A stretch of 64,000 nucleotides of DNA, from NCBI RefSeq assembly GCF_001758225.1, contig NZ_MAST01000051.1, positions 1 to 64,000 on the forward strand, in the 5' to 3' direction. Source of the stretch: Humibacillus sp. DSM 29435. Lineage in GTDB: Bacteria; Actinomycetota; Actinomycetes; Actinomycetales; Dermatophilaceae. Shown piece after piece: positions 38,716 through 46,999 of this stretch; within the stretch, counting starts at the first letter, position 1; each line of letters opens with the position of its first letter. Position numbers and translations under genes: made by a program. The notes below the pieces were generated by a model, which did not search any database, was not told the origin of the DNA, and saw nothing but the letters and a program-made list of their open reading frames with translations.

Positions 38716-39420
38716 TCAGGCGGGCGGGGCGATGTCCTGCTGGGCGGGCAGCTGGTCCTGCCGCACGATGCCGACCGGGCAGGTCATGCCGTTCGGCCCG
38801 TGGTTGCAGTAGCCACCGGGGTTCTTGTGCAGGTAGCCCTGGTGGTAGTCCTCGGCGAGATAGAACGGCCCGGCCTCGTCGGCGGAGCGGATCTCGGTGG
38901 CGATCTCGCCGTGGCCGTTGTCGTGCAGCACCTGCTGGAAGGCCTCCCGCGTCGCGTTGGCGGCGGCTTCCTGCTCTGGGGTCGTCCAGTAGATGAACGA
39001 TCGGTAGGCGGTGCCGACGTCGTTGCCCTGCCGGTTGGCCGTCGTCGGGTCGTGGTTCTCCCAGAAGGCCTTGAGCAGCAGCTCGGCGCTGGTCCGGGTG
39101 GGGTCGTACACGACCCGTACCGCCTCGGCGTGCCCGGTCAGCCCGGTGCACGTCTCCTGGTAGGTCGGGTTGGGGGTGTAGCCGCCCATGTAGCCCGCCG
39201 CGGTCACGATCACCCCGGGGAGCTTCCAGAAGATCCGCTCGACGCCCCAGAAACAACCCATGCCGAGGTAGAGCACCTGGGACCCTTCGGGCCACGGGCC
39301 CTCGAGGGGAGTGCCGAGCACGACGTGCGTGGGGTTGACGGAGTAGGTCCGTTCGGGCCGCCCGCTGAGAGCGTCGTCACGGGTGGGCATCTGGGTCTTC
39401 TTGCCGAATCCGAACACCAT
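38716..39420 (-). CDS. msrA: Peptide methionine-(S)-sulfoxide reductase MsrA
   Basis: A 234-residue MsrA that reduces methionine-S-sulfoxide in proteins. The catalytic Cys56 is in GMGCFWGVERIFW. GYMGGYTPNPTY, HAEAVRVVYDP, FWENHDPTTANRQGNDVGTAYRS and the resolving-Cys tail (GYCNHGPNGMTCP) follow. The N-terminal extension of about 45 residues matches the longer actinobacterial form. ATG 39420. It could be cotranscribed with the SRPBCC gene. Confidence 0.96.
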   Translation of the reverse strand: MVFGFGKKTQMPTRDDALSGRPERTYSVNPTHVVLGTPLEGPWPEGSQVLYLGMGCFWGVERIFWKLPGVIVTAAGYMGGYTPNPTYQETCTGLTGHAEAVRVVYDPTRTSAELLLKAFWENHDPTTANRQGNDVGTAYRSFIYWTTPEQEAAANATREAFQQVLHDNGHGEIATEIRSADEAGPFYLAEDYHQGYLHKNPGGYCNHGPNGMTCPVGIVRQDQLPAQQDIAPPA

Positions 39421-39575
39421 GCCAGTGTCACATCCTTCATGCTTGCGTTGGCTTACACCCTCCTAACGCCGTTCGACGCCGAGGTATGCCGCCCGGCCCG
39501 ATCACGGCTCAGGCGCGAGCCGGCTGAGAGAAAACGGGTGGCCGGGGCGGTTACGGCGTGGTGAGGATGGTCGGT

Positions 39576-40604
39576 ATGGATGGTCGACAGATCGAGATCC
39601 GGCCCGTCGACCTGCTCGACCCGGCGCAGCAGAACGACGCGGCGCGGTGGATCGAGCTGCACGCGAACGTGCAGCGCGAGCTGTTCGGCGACGGGGGCAG
39701 CGCATGGACCCTCGAGGAGATCCAGACCTTCCACCGCTCGCCCGACGCGGAACGGATCGCCCGGGCGGCGTGGGCCGACGGACGCATGGTGGGCGCCGCA
39801 GAGATCGGGATGCCGCTGACCGACAACCTCGCCCTCGCGACCCTGTGGCTGTCGGTCGACCCCGCCCACCGCCGGCGGGGATGCGGCTCGGTGCTGCTCG
39901 CAGATGCCGAGCAGATCGGCGCCGACCACCGGCGCACCACCTTCGTGGCCGAGGCCGACGGGGCCATGGGAGCGCCTGACCTGGCCGACGGCTTTGCGAC
40001 CCGACACGGCTACGTCATCGCACAGACGATGCTCCGCAGCGCGCTGAACCTGACGGCCGGTCGAGACCGGCGCAGCGGCATCCTCGACCGAGCTGATGAC
40101 GCTGACGGCTGCGACGACTACCGCATCGAGTCGGTCCTCGACCGGTTGCCTGACGAGTGGCTGGCTGACCGCGCGGTGCTGCAGCAGCGGATGAGCACCG
40201 ACGCGCCGGCCGACGACCTGGCTCTCGAGGAGGAGGCGTGGGACGCCGAACGGTTGCGTGCCACTGACGACCGAACTCGGCGGTCGGGGCGGCGCATCGT
40301 CGAGTCGGTGGCCCGGCACGCCCCGACCGGTCGACTCGTGGCGTTCACCCGGGTCTCGGTCTCGGGGGCGGAGCCCACCCTCGCCTACCAGCAGGACACC
40401 CTCGTGCTGCGCGAGCACCGGGGCCACGCCCTCGGCCTCCGCGTCAAGGCGGCGAACGCGCGGCTCCTGCAGGAGGCGCTGCCGCAGGTCACTGCCGTGC
40501 GCACCTGGAACTCTGACTCGAACGGGCCCATGCTCGCGGTCAACCGCCGGCTCGGCTACGTCGCCGACGGCTACCGCCACGACTGGCAGAAGGTGGTCTC
40601 GTGA
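39576..40604 (+). CDS. GNAT-family N-acetyltransferase with two GNAT-like halves
   Basis: A 342-residue protein with tandem acetyltransferase halves, the layout of MshD-type proteins. The first has the acetyl-CoA motif VDPAHRRRGCGSVLL. The second has the degenerate VLREHRGHALGLRVKAAN followed by TWNSDSNGPMLAVNRRLGY. Substrate unknown. It is not obviously mycothiol synthase. ATG 39576 has GAGGA eight bases upstream; GTG 39558 is an alternative. Confidence 0.85.
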   Translation: MDGRQIEIRPVDLLDPAQQNDAARWIELHANVQRELFGDGGSAWTLEEIQTFHRSPDAERIARAAWADGRMVGAAEIGMPLTDNLALATLWLSVDPAHRRRGCGSVLLADAEQIGADHRRTTFVAEADGAMGAPDLADGFATRHGYVIAQTMLRSALNLTAGRDRRSGILDRADDADGCDDYRIESVLDRLPDEWLADRAVLQQRMSTDAPADDLALEEEAWDAERLRATDDRTRRSGRRIVESVARHAPTGRLVAFTRVSVSGAEPTLAYQQDTLVLREHRGHALGLRVKAANARLLQEALPQVTAVRTWNSDSNGPMLAVNRRLGYVADGYRHDWQKVVS

Positions 40605-40697
40605 CGGCCGTGACGATGGCGCGGATCGAGCTCACGGCGCGTCGCCCCGAACACCTCTGCCGTGGCGGGACCTGTGAGTGGGGGAGTCTTTCCGGCG

Positions 40698-41444
40698 TCA
40701 GGTGCCGGAGAACCTCCCCGACCCGGCATCCGTGACGGGTAGGCCGGCCCCTGCGATGGCATTCTCGAGCACGGTCGCCATCTCGGCGTACCCCAGGTCG
40801 TTGGGGTGGAAGAGATCTCCGGCGAGGCGCCCTCGCCACGACTTTGGCCCCTCCGCCCGCATGTCCGCCAGCACGACCTCGCCGCTCGCTGCGCGCTGCC
40901 GGATCAGCGCGTCGATCTCACGCGCCTCGCGTCGCGGGTTGGGCAGGTTGGCGACGACTGCTCCCGGCGGCAGCTTGTCCAGCAGCAACCGGAAGCGCTG
41001 CACGACCCCCTCCCGGTGCCGGGAGAGCACGATGTCGTTCGACCCGATGACGACGGTGACCAGGCCGACCGTTCGCCCTTCGTCGGCGAGGCGTTCGAGC
41101 ACGGGCAGCTGGCGGTCGAGAACATCCTGCACCCGGGCGCCGTTCACGCCGAGGTTGACCACTGCGTGGTGCCAGCCGGATGCCGCCAGCTGCTCGCTCA
41201 GCTGCCCCACCATCCCGTGGTCGGGCGCTGAGGCTCCGATCCCCAAGGTCATCGAGTCGCCGATCGCGACCCAGAGCGGGGCGTCGCCGTCGGACGCCTC
41301 GCGGTTGGTGCTCTCCCACCAGTCGGCGTACGGCCCTACCTGCTGCTGCACCGCACGCACCCCGGGCAGCATCCGCCCGAGGGCGGTGAGGAAGGCGCCG
41401 GTCGGGCGGTCGCTGTGGTTGGAGTAGTCGATGGGCAGGGGCAC
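40698..41444 (-). CDS. SGNH/GDSL hydrolase
   Basis: A 248-residue SGNH hydrolase without a clear signal peptide: block I VAIGDSMTLGIGA, Gly block NLGVNGARVQDV, block III VVIGSNDIVLS and block V DLFHPNDLGYAEM. Esterase or lipase substrate unknown. The start is GTG 41444, with GATGCT six bases upstream (leaderless). The annotated-looking longer frame would overlap metB, and its codons there mirror the metB promoter. It is divergent from metB, just as the other SGNH gene is divergent from cbs. Confidence 0.83.
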   Translation of the reverse strand: MPLPIDYSNHSDRPTGAFLTALGRMLPGVRAVQQQVGPYADWWESTNREASDGDAPLWVAIGDSMTLGIGASAPDHGMVGQLSEQLAASGWHHAVVNLGVNGARVQDVLDRQLPVLERLADEGRTVGLVTVVIGSNDIVLSRHREGVVQRFRLLLDKLPPGAVVANLPNPRREAREIDALIRQRAASGEVVLADMRAEGPKSWRGRLAGDLFHPNDLGYAEMATVLENAIAGAGLPVTDAGSGRFSGT

Positions 41445-41450
41445 CACGCG

Positions 41451-41456
41451 AGCATC
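41451..41456 (-). promoter_or_regulatory. Leaderless -10 element GATGCT for the second SGNH hydrolase
   Basis: GATGCT on the minus strand ends six bases before GTG 41444. It supports the short start. Confidence 0.35.
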
Positions 41457-41471
41457 GCAGACGACGCTGAC

Positions 41472-41477
41472 TAGGCT
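41472..41477 (+). promoter_or_regulatory. Leaderless -10 element TAGGCT for metB
   Basis: TAGGCT ends seven bases before ATG 41485; no Shine-Dalgarno sequence is present. Confidence 0.6.
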
Positions 41478-41484
41478 GAGCAGC

Positions 41485-42663
41485 ATGTCTGACGAGCACG
41501 GCTTCTCCACTCGCGCGATCCATGCCGGCCAGGCGGCCGACGAGCTGACCGGGTCGGTGGTGACCCCCATCTACCAGGTCTCGACCTACAAGCAGGACGG
41601 CATCGGGGGGTTCCGAGGCGGCTACGAGTACAGCCGTTCGGCCAACCCGACCCGTACCGCGCTCGAGACGTGCCTGGCCGCCCTCGAGGGCGGCAGCCAC
41701 GGCTTCGCCTTCGCCTCGGGGCTCGCCGGTCAGGATGCCATCGCAAGGTCGTTGCTCGTGCCGGGAGACCACGTGGTCGTGCCGAGCGACGCCTACGGGG
41801 GTACCTACCGCTACTTCAACCAGATCGCCAAACCGCAGGGCGTCGAGCACTCGATCGCCCGCATCAGCGATGTCGACGCCGTGCGGGCCGCCATCCGACC
41901 CGGCCAGACCAAGGCGGTCTGGGTCGAGACGCCCACGAACCCACTGCTCGGTATCGCCGACATCGAAGCCATCGCGGAGGTGGCGCACGCGGCTGGTGCC
42001 GTGCTCGTCGTCGACAACACCTTCGCCACCCCGTACCTGCAGCGCCCGCTCGATCTCGGGGCCGACATCGTCACCCAGTCGACGACGAAGTACGTCGGCG
42101 GGCACAGCGATGTGGTGGGGGGCGCAGTCGTGACAGCAACGTCTGTGTCGGTGCCGGGCTTCGAGAACATCGCTGACCGGATCGCCTTTCACCAGAATGG
42201 TATCGGGGGAGTGGCTGGCCCGTTCGACTCGTGGCTGACGCTCCGGGGCGTGAAGACTCTCGCGATTCGCATGGAGCGGCACTGCGACAACGCCGAGAAG
42301 GTCGTCGACTTTCTGCAGGGCCACGACGGGGTCGGCCAGGTGCTCTACCCGGGTCTGAGCACCCATCACAACCATGAGGTCGCCGCCCGGCAGATGAAGC
42401 GCTTCGGCGGCATGGTGAGCTTCCGGCTGGCGAAGGGCGAGGACGCCGCGGTCAAGACGTGCGCGGCCGTGCAGCTCTGGACCCTGGGTGAGTCCCTGGG
42501 CGGGGTGGAGTCGCTCATCGAGCACCCGGCCCGCATGACGCACAGCTCGGTCGCCGGCACCGAGCTCGAGGTGCCGAACGACCTGATCCGGCTCTCGGTC
42601 GGCATCGAGGACGTCGACGACCTCATCGCAGACCTGCGCGAGGCGCTCGACATCCACGGCTGA
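41485..42663 (+). CDS. metB: Cystathionine gamma-synthase
   Basis: A 392-residue PLP enzyme of the Cys/Met metabolism family. It has YEYSRSANPTRTALE, the PLP-stacking region FASGLAGQDAI and the Schiff-base lysine in STTKYVGGHSDVVGG (about 205). It ends with the family's HPARMTHSSV and IRLSVGIEDVDDLI. It joins an activated homoserine with cysteine to cystathionine, or acts in the reverse direction as cystathionine gamma-lyase; actinobacterial MetB can do both. With cbs it completes transsulfuration. Start by the leaderless ATG. Confidence 0.93.
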   Translation: MSDEHGFSTRAIHAGQAADELTGSVVTPIYQVSTYKQDGIGGFRGGYEYSRSANPTRTALETCLAALEGGSHGFAFASGLAGQDAIARSLLVPGDHVVVPSDAYGGTYRYFNQIAKPQGVEHSIARISDVDAVRAAIRPGQTKAVWVETPTNPLLGIADIEAIAEVAHAAGAVLVVDNTFATPYLQRPLDLGADIVTQSTTKYVGGHSDVVGGAVVTATSVSVPGFENIADRIAFHQNGIGGVAGPFDSWLTLRGVKTLAIRMERHCDNAEKVVDFLQGHDGVGQVLYPGLSTHHNHEVAARQMKRFGGMVSFRLAKGEDAAVKTCAAVQLWTLGESLGGVESLIEHPARMTHSSVAGTELEVPNDLIRLSVGIEDVDDLIADLREALDIHG

Positions 42664-42690
42664 CCCTGGTCTGGTTGTCTGTCGCCTGTT

Positions 42691-44058
42691 ATGACGATCC
42701 TCACGGTCGACTTCGGCTCGACCTTCACCAAGGGCGCCCTGATCGCCGACGACGGGGCAGTGCTCGTCGTGGGCTCCACCGCGACCACGGGAACCCTGGG
42801 GCGCGGTGACATCCTCGACGGGTACCGCCGGCTGCGCGCGCAGCTCGACGTGCCCTCAACCGCCCGGGTGCACGCGTGCTCCAGCGCCGGGGGAGGTCTG
42901 CGTCTGGCGGTGGTCGGCTACGAGCGCGCCGTCACGGCCGAGGCCGGTCACCGGGTCGGGCTGTCGGCGGGGGCGAAGGTCGTGCACGTCGCGGCTGGCG
43001 AGCTGTCGACGGCCGGTGTGAACGGCATCCGTGCAGCGCGGCCCGACATCGTGTTGCTGGTCGGCGGCACCGACGGGGGCAACTCGAATGTGCTGCTACA
43101 CAACGCCGCCCGTCTGGCGAAGGCCGCCATCGGTGGGTACGGGCCCCGCGCGGTGCCGGTCGTGGTGGCGGGCAACGTCGACGTGCGGGAGGAAGTGGTC
43201 GCGAGGCTCGCCACGACGCGGCGGCCGACCGTCGTGGCGGCCAACGTGCTGCCGCGCATCGGGGTCATCGCGCCCGAGTCGGCCCGGTCCGCGATCCGCG
43301 ACGCGTTCTTGAGACACGTGATCGGTGGAAAGGGTCTGTCACCAGATGCCGCCTTCGCCGCGATGGTCGAGGCCCCTACTCCCGACGCCGTGCTGAGCGG
43401 GGTCGCGCTGCTGGCCGACGTGGTGGCTGGTGACGTGCTGGTCGTCGACGTGGGCGGGGCGACCACCGACGTCTACTCCTGCCTCACCCCGGAAGGCGAG
43501 GACGCGAGCCTGCGCAAGGACGTCGTGGCTCCGCTCTGGCACGCCCGGACGGTCGAGGGTGACCTCGGCGTGCGGTGGAACGCCCTCGGCGTCATGGAGG
43601 CAGCCCGGGCCGAGCGGCTCTGGCCGCCTCGCCGAGACCGGGGCGAGGAGGCCGACACCGGTGACATCCACGGGCTCGAGGCGTATGCCGCAGCCGTCCA
43701 CGAGCAGCCGGGCTCGGTGCCCCAGGATGCCCACGAGCGTGGTCTCGATCTTGAACTGGCTCGCCTCGCCGCCCTGGTCGCGGTGCGCCGGCACGCCCGC
43801 GCCCCGCAGCCGACCGAGCTGCCGCGACCGTTGGCCAACGTGACCACCCTGGTGGGCTCGGGGGGCGTGCTGCGGTTCGCCGATCTGGCCGGTCGGGAAC
43901 GGGTGCTGGGTGCGGTGCTCGCCGACCACGAGGGCGGCTGGAAGGTCCCGCGAGCCGCTCGCGGGAGCGTCGACGCCTCGTACCTGCTCTTCGCGGTGGG
44001 GTTGCTGGCCGACTCGGACCCGAGGCTGGCCCGCGCCTTCGCTGCCCGAATTCTCTGA
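42691..44058 (+). CDS. MutL/GlmL family protein (glutamate mutase L type ASKHA ATPase)
   Basis: A 455-residue ASKHA-fold protein. It has phosphate 1 TVDFGSTFTKGALI (about 5-18), CSSAGGGLRLAVVG, LLVGGTDGGNSN, phosphate 2 VVDVGGATTDVYS near 250 and LVGSGGVLRF near 385. In clostridia and archaea this family accompanies B12-dependent glutamate mutase and probably reactivates or assembles it. No mutase subunit lies in the window, so the partner is elsewhere or different. ATG 42691 has no good binding site. It follows metB by 27 bases, so it may be expressed by readthrough. Confidence 0.88.
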   Translation: MTILTVDFGSTFTKGALIADDGAVLVVGSTATTGTLGRGDILDGYRRLRAQLDVPSTARVHACSSAGGGLRLAVVGYERAVTAEAGHRVGLSAGAKVVHVAAGELSTAGVNGIRAARPDIVLLVGGTDGGNSNVLLHNAARLAKAAIGGYGPRAVPVVVAGNVDVREEVVARLATTRRPTVVAANVLPRIGVIAPESARSAIRDAFLRHVIGGKGLSPDAAFAAMVEAPTPDAVLSGVALLADVVAGDVLVVDVGGATTDVYSCLTPEGEDASLRKDVVAPLWHARTVEGDLGVRWNALGVMEAARAERLWPPRRDRGEEADTGDIHGLEAYAAAVHEQPGSVPQDAHERGLDLELARLAALVAVRRHARAPQPTELPRPLANVTTLVGSGGVLRFADLAGRERVLGAVLADHEGGWKVPRAARGSVDASYLLFAVGLLADSDPRLARAFAARIL

Positions 44059-44182
44059 CCCACTCCCACCCCACCCGTCGAAGAGACAGCCGAGCCGTAG
44101 CCTTCACGCCCTTGCCCAGCCATAGCCACCCGGCGGCCCCGATCAGCGCACCAACGGCCCGGGCGAAGGGGCCAGGACATCG

Positions 44183-44216
44183 AAAAGGCAGCTCGCGTCA
44201 CGCGAACTGCCCTTTC
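44183..44216 (-). terminator. Hairpin terminator for greA, between convergent genes
   Basis: AAGGCAG and TCGCG pair with CGCGA and CTGCC around a TCA loop, with one bulge. On the minus strand the stem is followed by TTTT, so it best serves greA, and it also blocks readthrough from the MutL gene. Confidence 0.65.
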
Positions 44217-44227
44217 AACGGTCTCTC

Positions 44228-44713
44228 TCAGGCTTTGTACGGCTTCGCAGCCAGCACCTTGACCTCGATCTTCTTGCCGTTGGGGGCCGTGTAGGTGGTG
44301 GAGTCGCCGACGCTCTTGCCGTGGATGGCCGCGCCCATGGCCGACTTCTCGGAGAAGACCTGCAGGTCGGAGCCGTCGGCGATCTCGCGGTTGCCGAGCA
44401 GGAACGTCTCCTGGTCACCGAACATCTCGACGGTCACGAGCATGCCGGGCTCGACGATGCCGTCGTCGGGAGGGGTCTCACCGATCGTCGCGGTCTGCAG
44501 CAGCTCGGTGAGCTGGCGGATGCGGGCCTCCATCTTGCCCTGCTCCTCGCGGGCGGCGTGGTAGCCGCCGTTCTCCTTGAGGTCGCCCTCTTCGCGGGCC
44601 TCCTCGATCTGGCGCGCGATGTCGAGGCGACCCTCTCCCGAGAGCTGGTCGAGCTCGCCCTTGAGGCGGTCATAGGCTTCCTGAGTCAGGAATCCGGCGG
44701 CTGTCTCGGTCAC
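44228..44713 (-). CDS. greA: Transcription elongation factor GreA
   Basis: A 161-residue GreA that binds the RNA polymerase secondary channel and stimulates cleavage of backtracked RNA. The N-terminal coiled coil has acidic tip residues (IEEAREEGDLKENGGYHAAREEQG) and the C-terminal FKBP-like domain ends GKKIEVKVLAAKPYKA. GTG 44713 has AGGAG at about 44722, eight bases away. The 781-residue frame running through it is a shadow. A strong hairpin at 44738-44762 lies in its leader. Confidence 0.97.
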   Translation of the reverse strand: MTETAAGFLTQEAYDRLKGELDQLSGEGRLDIARQIEEAREEGDLKENGGYHAAREEQGKMEARIRQLTELLQTATIGETPPDDGIVEPGMLVTVEMFGDQETFLLGNREIADGSDLQVFSEKSAMGAAIHGKSVGDSTTYTAPNGKKIEVKVLAAKPYKA

Positions 44714-44737
44714 GATGGCACTCCTACTTGCGAACGA

Positions 44738-44762
44738 GCGCCCACGCGCGGCGCATGGGCGC
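44738..44762 (-). promoter_or_regulatory. Hairpin in the greA leader
   Basis: An 11-bp stem (one G-U pair) with a 3-nt loop, about 15 bases upstream of the greA ribosome binding site. It could modulate initiation or end the leader RNA. Confidence 0.5.
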
Positions 44763-44864
44763 CGTGTCACGACGTCTTGGATACAAGGATGGGCCCGGAC
44801 GGACGGCTGTGCGGAACGGTGCTCGACACGTGCACGAACGGTCGCGGGCCCTGCTGAAGCACCA

Positions 44865-44870
44865 AGAGTA
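44865..44870 (-). promoter_or_regulatory. -10 element TACTCT for greA
   Basis: TACTCT on the minus strand, giving a leader of about 145 nt that includes the hairpin. Confidence 0.4.
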
Positions 44871-44949
44871 GCAAATCGCCGTGTGGGCACCCAGAACGCG
44901 CGCCGCGACCCCTTCCGCGCGGGCCGTCGGCAGCGGCCGCGCACCAGCC

Positions 44950-45309
44950 TCAGGTGCAGGTTCTGACCTCGCCCGTGACTGCCCTCGTCGTCGTGCGCAA
45001 CGTCACGGTGAGCTGGCTGTCGGCGTCGGCGGATGCCGGAACGGGCACGTCGAGCGTTCCGACCGTGGAGAAGTCGCGCGCCAGCGCCTGCACCGTGCAG
45101 GTGACGGCCGCCCCGTCGGGGCTGTGCACCGAGAAGGTGACCCGCACGCTCTGGTCGTCGACCACCTTGTACCCGACCGTCTGGAAGCTGGGCAGACCGA
45201 GGGTGGCCGAGAGGCCGAACCAGATGGCGCCTGCGACTCCGATGCTCACCCCGATCGTGCCGATCACCCACCATCGCAACGTGCCGGGAGCGGGGCGTGG
45301 CAGTGGCAT
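44950..45309 (-). CDS. DUF4307 membrane protein (Rv1081c position)
   Basis: A 119-residue protein with one N-terminal helix (WWVIGTIGVSIGVAGAIWFGL) and an outward beta domain of DUF4307 type (VGYKVVDDQSVRVTFSVHSPDG, CTVQALARDF, VTLRTTTRAVTGEVRTC). Two cysteines may pair. Its function is unknown, but linkage to greA and mca is conserved in actinobacteria. Confidence 0.88.
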   Translation of the reverse strand: MPLPRPAPGTLRWWVIGTIGVSIGVAGAIWFGLSATLGLPSFQTVGYKVVDDQSVRVTFSVHSPDGAAVTCTVQALARDFSTVGTLDVPVPASADADSQLTVTLRTTTRAVTGEVRTCT

Positions 45310-45454
45310 GGGTCGGCCTTGGGGTGATGGCCGACGAGCACGCCGGCGGTGGTGAGAGGATGGGAGTCTGACCAGTGTCTCTCATCGGGCACCAGCGCCA
45401 GGCGTCGGCCACTGACGACCGACCGCGAGCCGGGTGCGGGCCAGCCCCCGACCC

Positions 45455-45493
45455 AGCTCGCAACGAGCTCGCAACGAGCTCGCAACGAGCTCG
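45455..45493. repeat. 11-bp tandem repeat AGCTCGCAACG, 3.5 units
   Basis: Three exact units (45455-45465, 45466-45476, 45477-45487) plus six bases, in the gap upstream of mca. Confidence 0.85.
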
Positions 45494-45562
45494 GATCCGG
45501 GTTGCCGGCACGCGGCAGCCCGGAACCAACCACATCATCACCACAGACCGAACAGGAGTCAC

Positions 45563-46669
45563 GTGCAAGATCGACTGCGATTGATGGCGGTGCACGCCCA
45601 CCCCGACGACGAGTCGAGCAAGGGTGCGGCGACGACGGCGAAGTACGTCGCCGACGGCTTCTCCGTCAGGGTCGTCTCGTGCACCGGCGGGGAGCGTGGA
45701 GACATCCTCAACGAGGCGCTGAAAAGCGACCCGCACATCCTGCGTGACCTCTCCCAGGTTCGGCGCGACGAGATGCGGGCGGCCCAGGAGGTGCTCGGCT
45801 GCGAGCACACCTGGCTGGGCTTCGTCGACTCGGGCCTTCCCGAAGGCGACCCGCTGCCGCCGCTGCCCGAGGGGTGCTTCGCGCTCGAGGACCTCGACGT
45901 GACGACCGAGGCGCTCGTGCGGGTGATCCGTGAGTACCGGCCGCACGTGATGACGACCTACGACGAGAAGGGCGGCTACCCCCACCCCGACCACATCATG
46001 TGCCACATCGTGTCGATGGCGGCGTTCGAGGCGGCCGGTGACCCGGAGGCCTACCCGGCAGCGGGAGCGCCGTGGCAGCCACTGAAGATCTACTACAACG
46101 GGGGCTTCTCGAAGGACCGCCTCACGGCCATGCACGAGGCCATGCTCGACGAAGGGCTCGAGAGCCCGTACGCAGACTGGTTGGCGAACTGGAAGCCCCG
46201 GCGGGTGCCGGGAAGAACCACCCGTATCGACTGTGGCGCCTACTTCGAGACCCGTGACCGGGCCCTGCTGGCGCACGCGACCCAGGTCGACCCGGAGGGG
46301 TTCTGGTTCCGGGTGCCGCTGGAGATTCAGCAGCGGGTCTGGGGGTTCGAGGAGTTCGAGCCGGCCGTGTCCTACGTCGCGGTCGCCGACGACGAGACGG
46401 ATCTGTTCGCCGGGCTGGGATCGGTCGCCGACGCCGACACCCTGGCCACGAGTGGGGGCCTGACCATGGTCTACGACGGACGGGTCGACGCGGCATCCGA
46501 TGACCCCAGCGAGGATGCCGTCGAAGACGCGGTCGACGATGCCATCGACGACGCGGCGGAGCTGTCCGAACACGCAGTCAACGACACCACCGCTGACGCC
46601 GACCCGGCCACCGACGCTGACGCAGACGGCGAGCCGAACCCGAGCTCAGCGCAGAAGGAACGGGTCTGA
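45563..46669 (+). CDS. mca: Mycothiol S-conjugate amidase
   Basis: A 368-residue zinc amidase of the PIG-L/LmbE fold. It cleaves mycothiol conjugates of electrophiles into mercapturic acids and GlcN-inositol. The zinc site is AVHAHPDDESSKG (His, Asp) with the later HPDHIMCH motif; SCTGGERGDILNEAL and WLGFVDSGLPEGDPLPP distinguish Mca from MshB. The C-terminal 60 residues are an acidic extension built of Asp/Ala/Glu steps (EDAVEDAVDDAIDDAAE), longer than usual. GTG 45563 has AGGAG at 45554-45558. The stop overlaps the next start (TGATG). Confidence 0.95.
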   Translation: MQDRLRLMAVHAHPDDESSKGAATTAKYVADGFSVRVVSCTGGERGDILNEALKSDPHILRDLSQVRRDEMRAAQEVLGCEHTWLGFVDSGLPEGDPLPPLPEGCFALEDLDVTTEALVRVIREYRPHVMTTYDEKGGYPHPDHIMCHIVSMAAFEAAGDPEAYPAAGAPWQPLKIYYNGGFSKDRLTAMHEAMLDEGLESPYADWLANWKPRRVPGRTTRIDCGAYFETRDRALLAHATQVDPEGFWFRVPLEIQQRVWGFEEFEPAVSYVAVADDETDLFAGLGSVADADTLATSGGLTMVYDGRVDAASDDPSEDAVEDAVDDAIDDAAELSEHAVNDTTADADPATDADADGEPNPSSAQKERV

Positions 46670-46971
46670 TGGGTGGCGACGGCAACTACACCATCGGGCC
46701 GGGCTTCTGGGGTTTCGTCGCGTTCTTCGTGATGGCGATCGCGCTGTGGCTGCTCGTGCGCAACATGAGCGGCCGGCTGCGCCGGATGGCCTACCAGGAG
46801 CGTGAGCGCGACGCGGCCGCCACTGACCAGAAGCAGACGGTCACGGGTGACCGTTCAGAGCGCACCGCCCTGTCGGGGGAGACCAGCCCTCAGGCAGGCG
46901 AACCCGACCCGCCGTCGCGGCCCCGCCACTCGCGCAAGGAGTCTCGCGGCTCTCACGACGAGACGACCTGA
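46669..46971 (+). CDS. Small single-pass membrane protein linked to mca (Rv1083 position)
   Basis: A 100-residue protein with one helix (GFWGFVAFFVMAIALWLLV, about 13-31), then a basic and polar tail (RERDAAATDQKQ, SRKESRGSHDETT). ATG overlaps the mca stop by one base, so expression follows mca. The position is conserved in mycobacteria, but no function is known. Confidence 0.82.
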   Translation: MGGDGNYTIGPGFWGFVAFFVMAIALWLLVRNMSGRLRRMAYQERERDAAATDQKQTVTGDRSERTALSGETSPQAGEPDPPSRPRHSRKESRGSHDETT

Positions 46972-46999
46972 CGGGCCTGTGGGCGAGGGCCTGACCCGG

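Noticed and set aside
44228-46573. 781-residue minus-strand frame ending in GreA
   Set aside because: The part upstream of 44713 is antisense to mca and the gap. The GreA family length and an AGGAG site fix the start at 44713.
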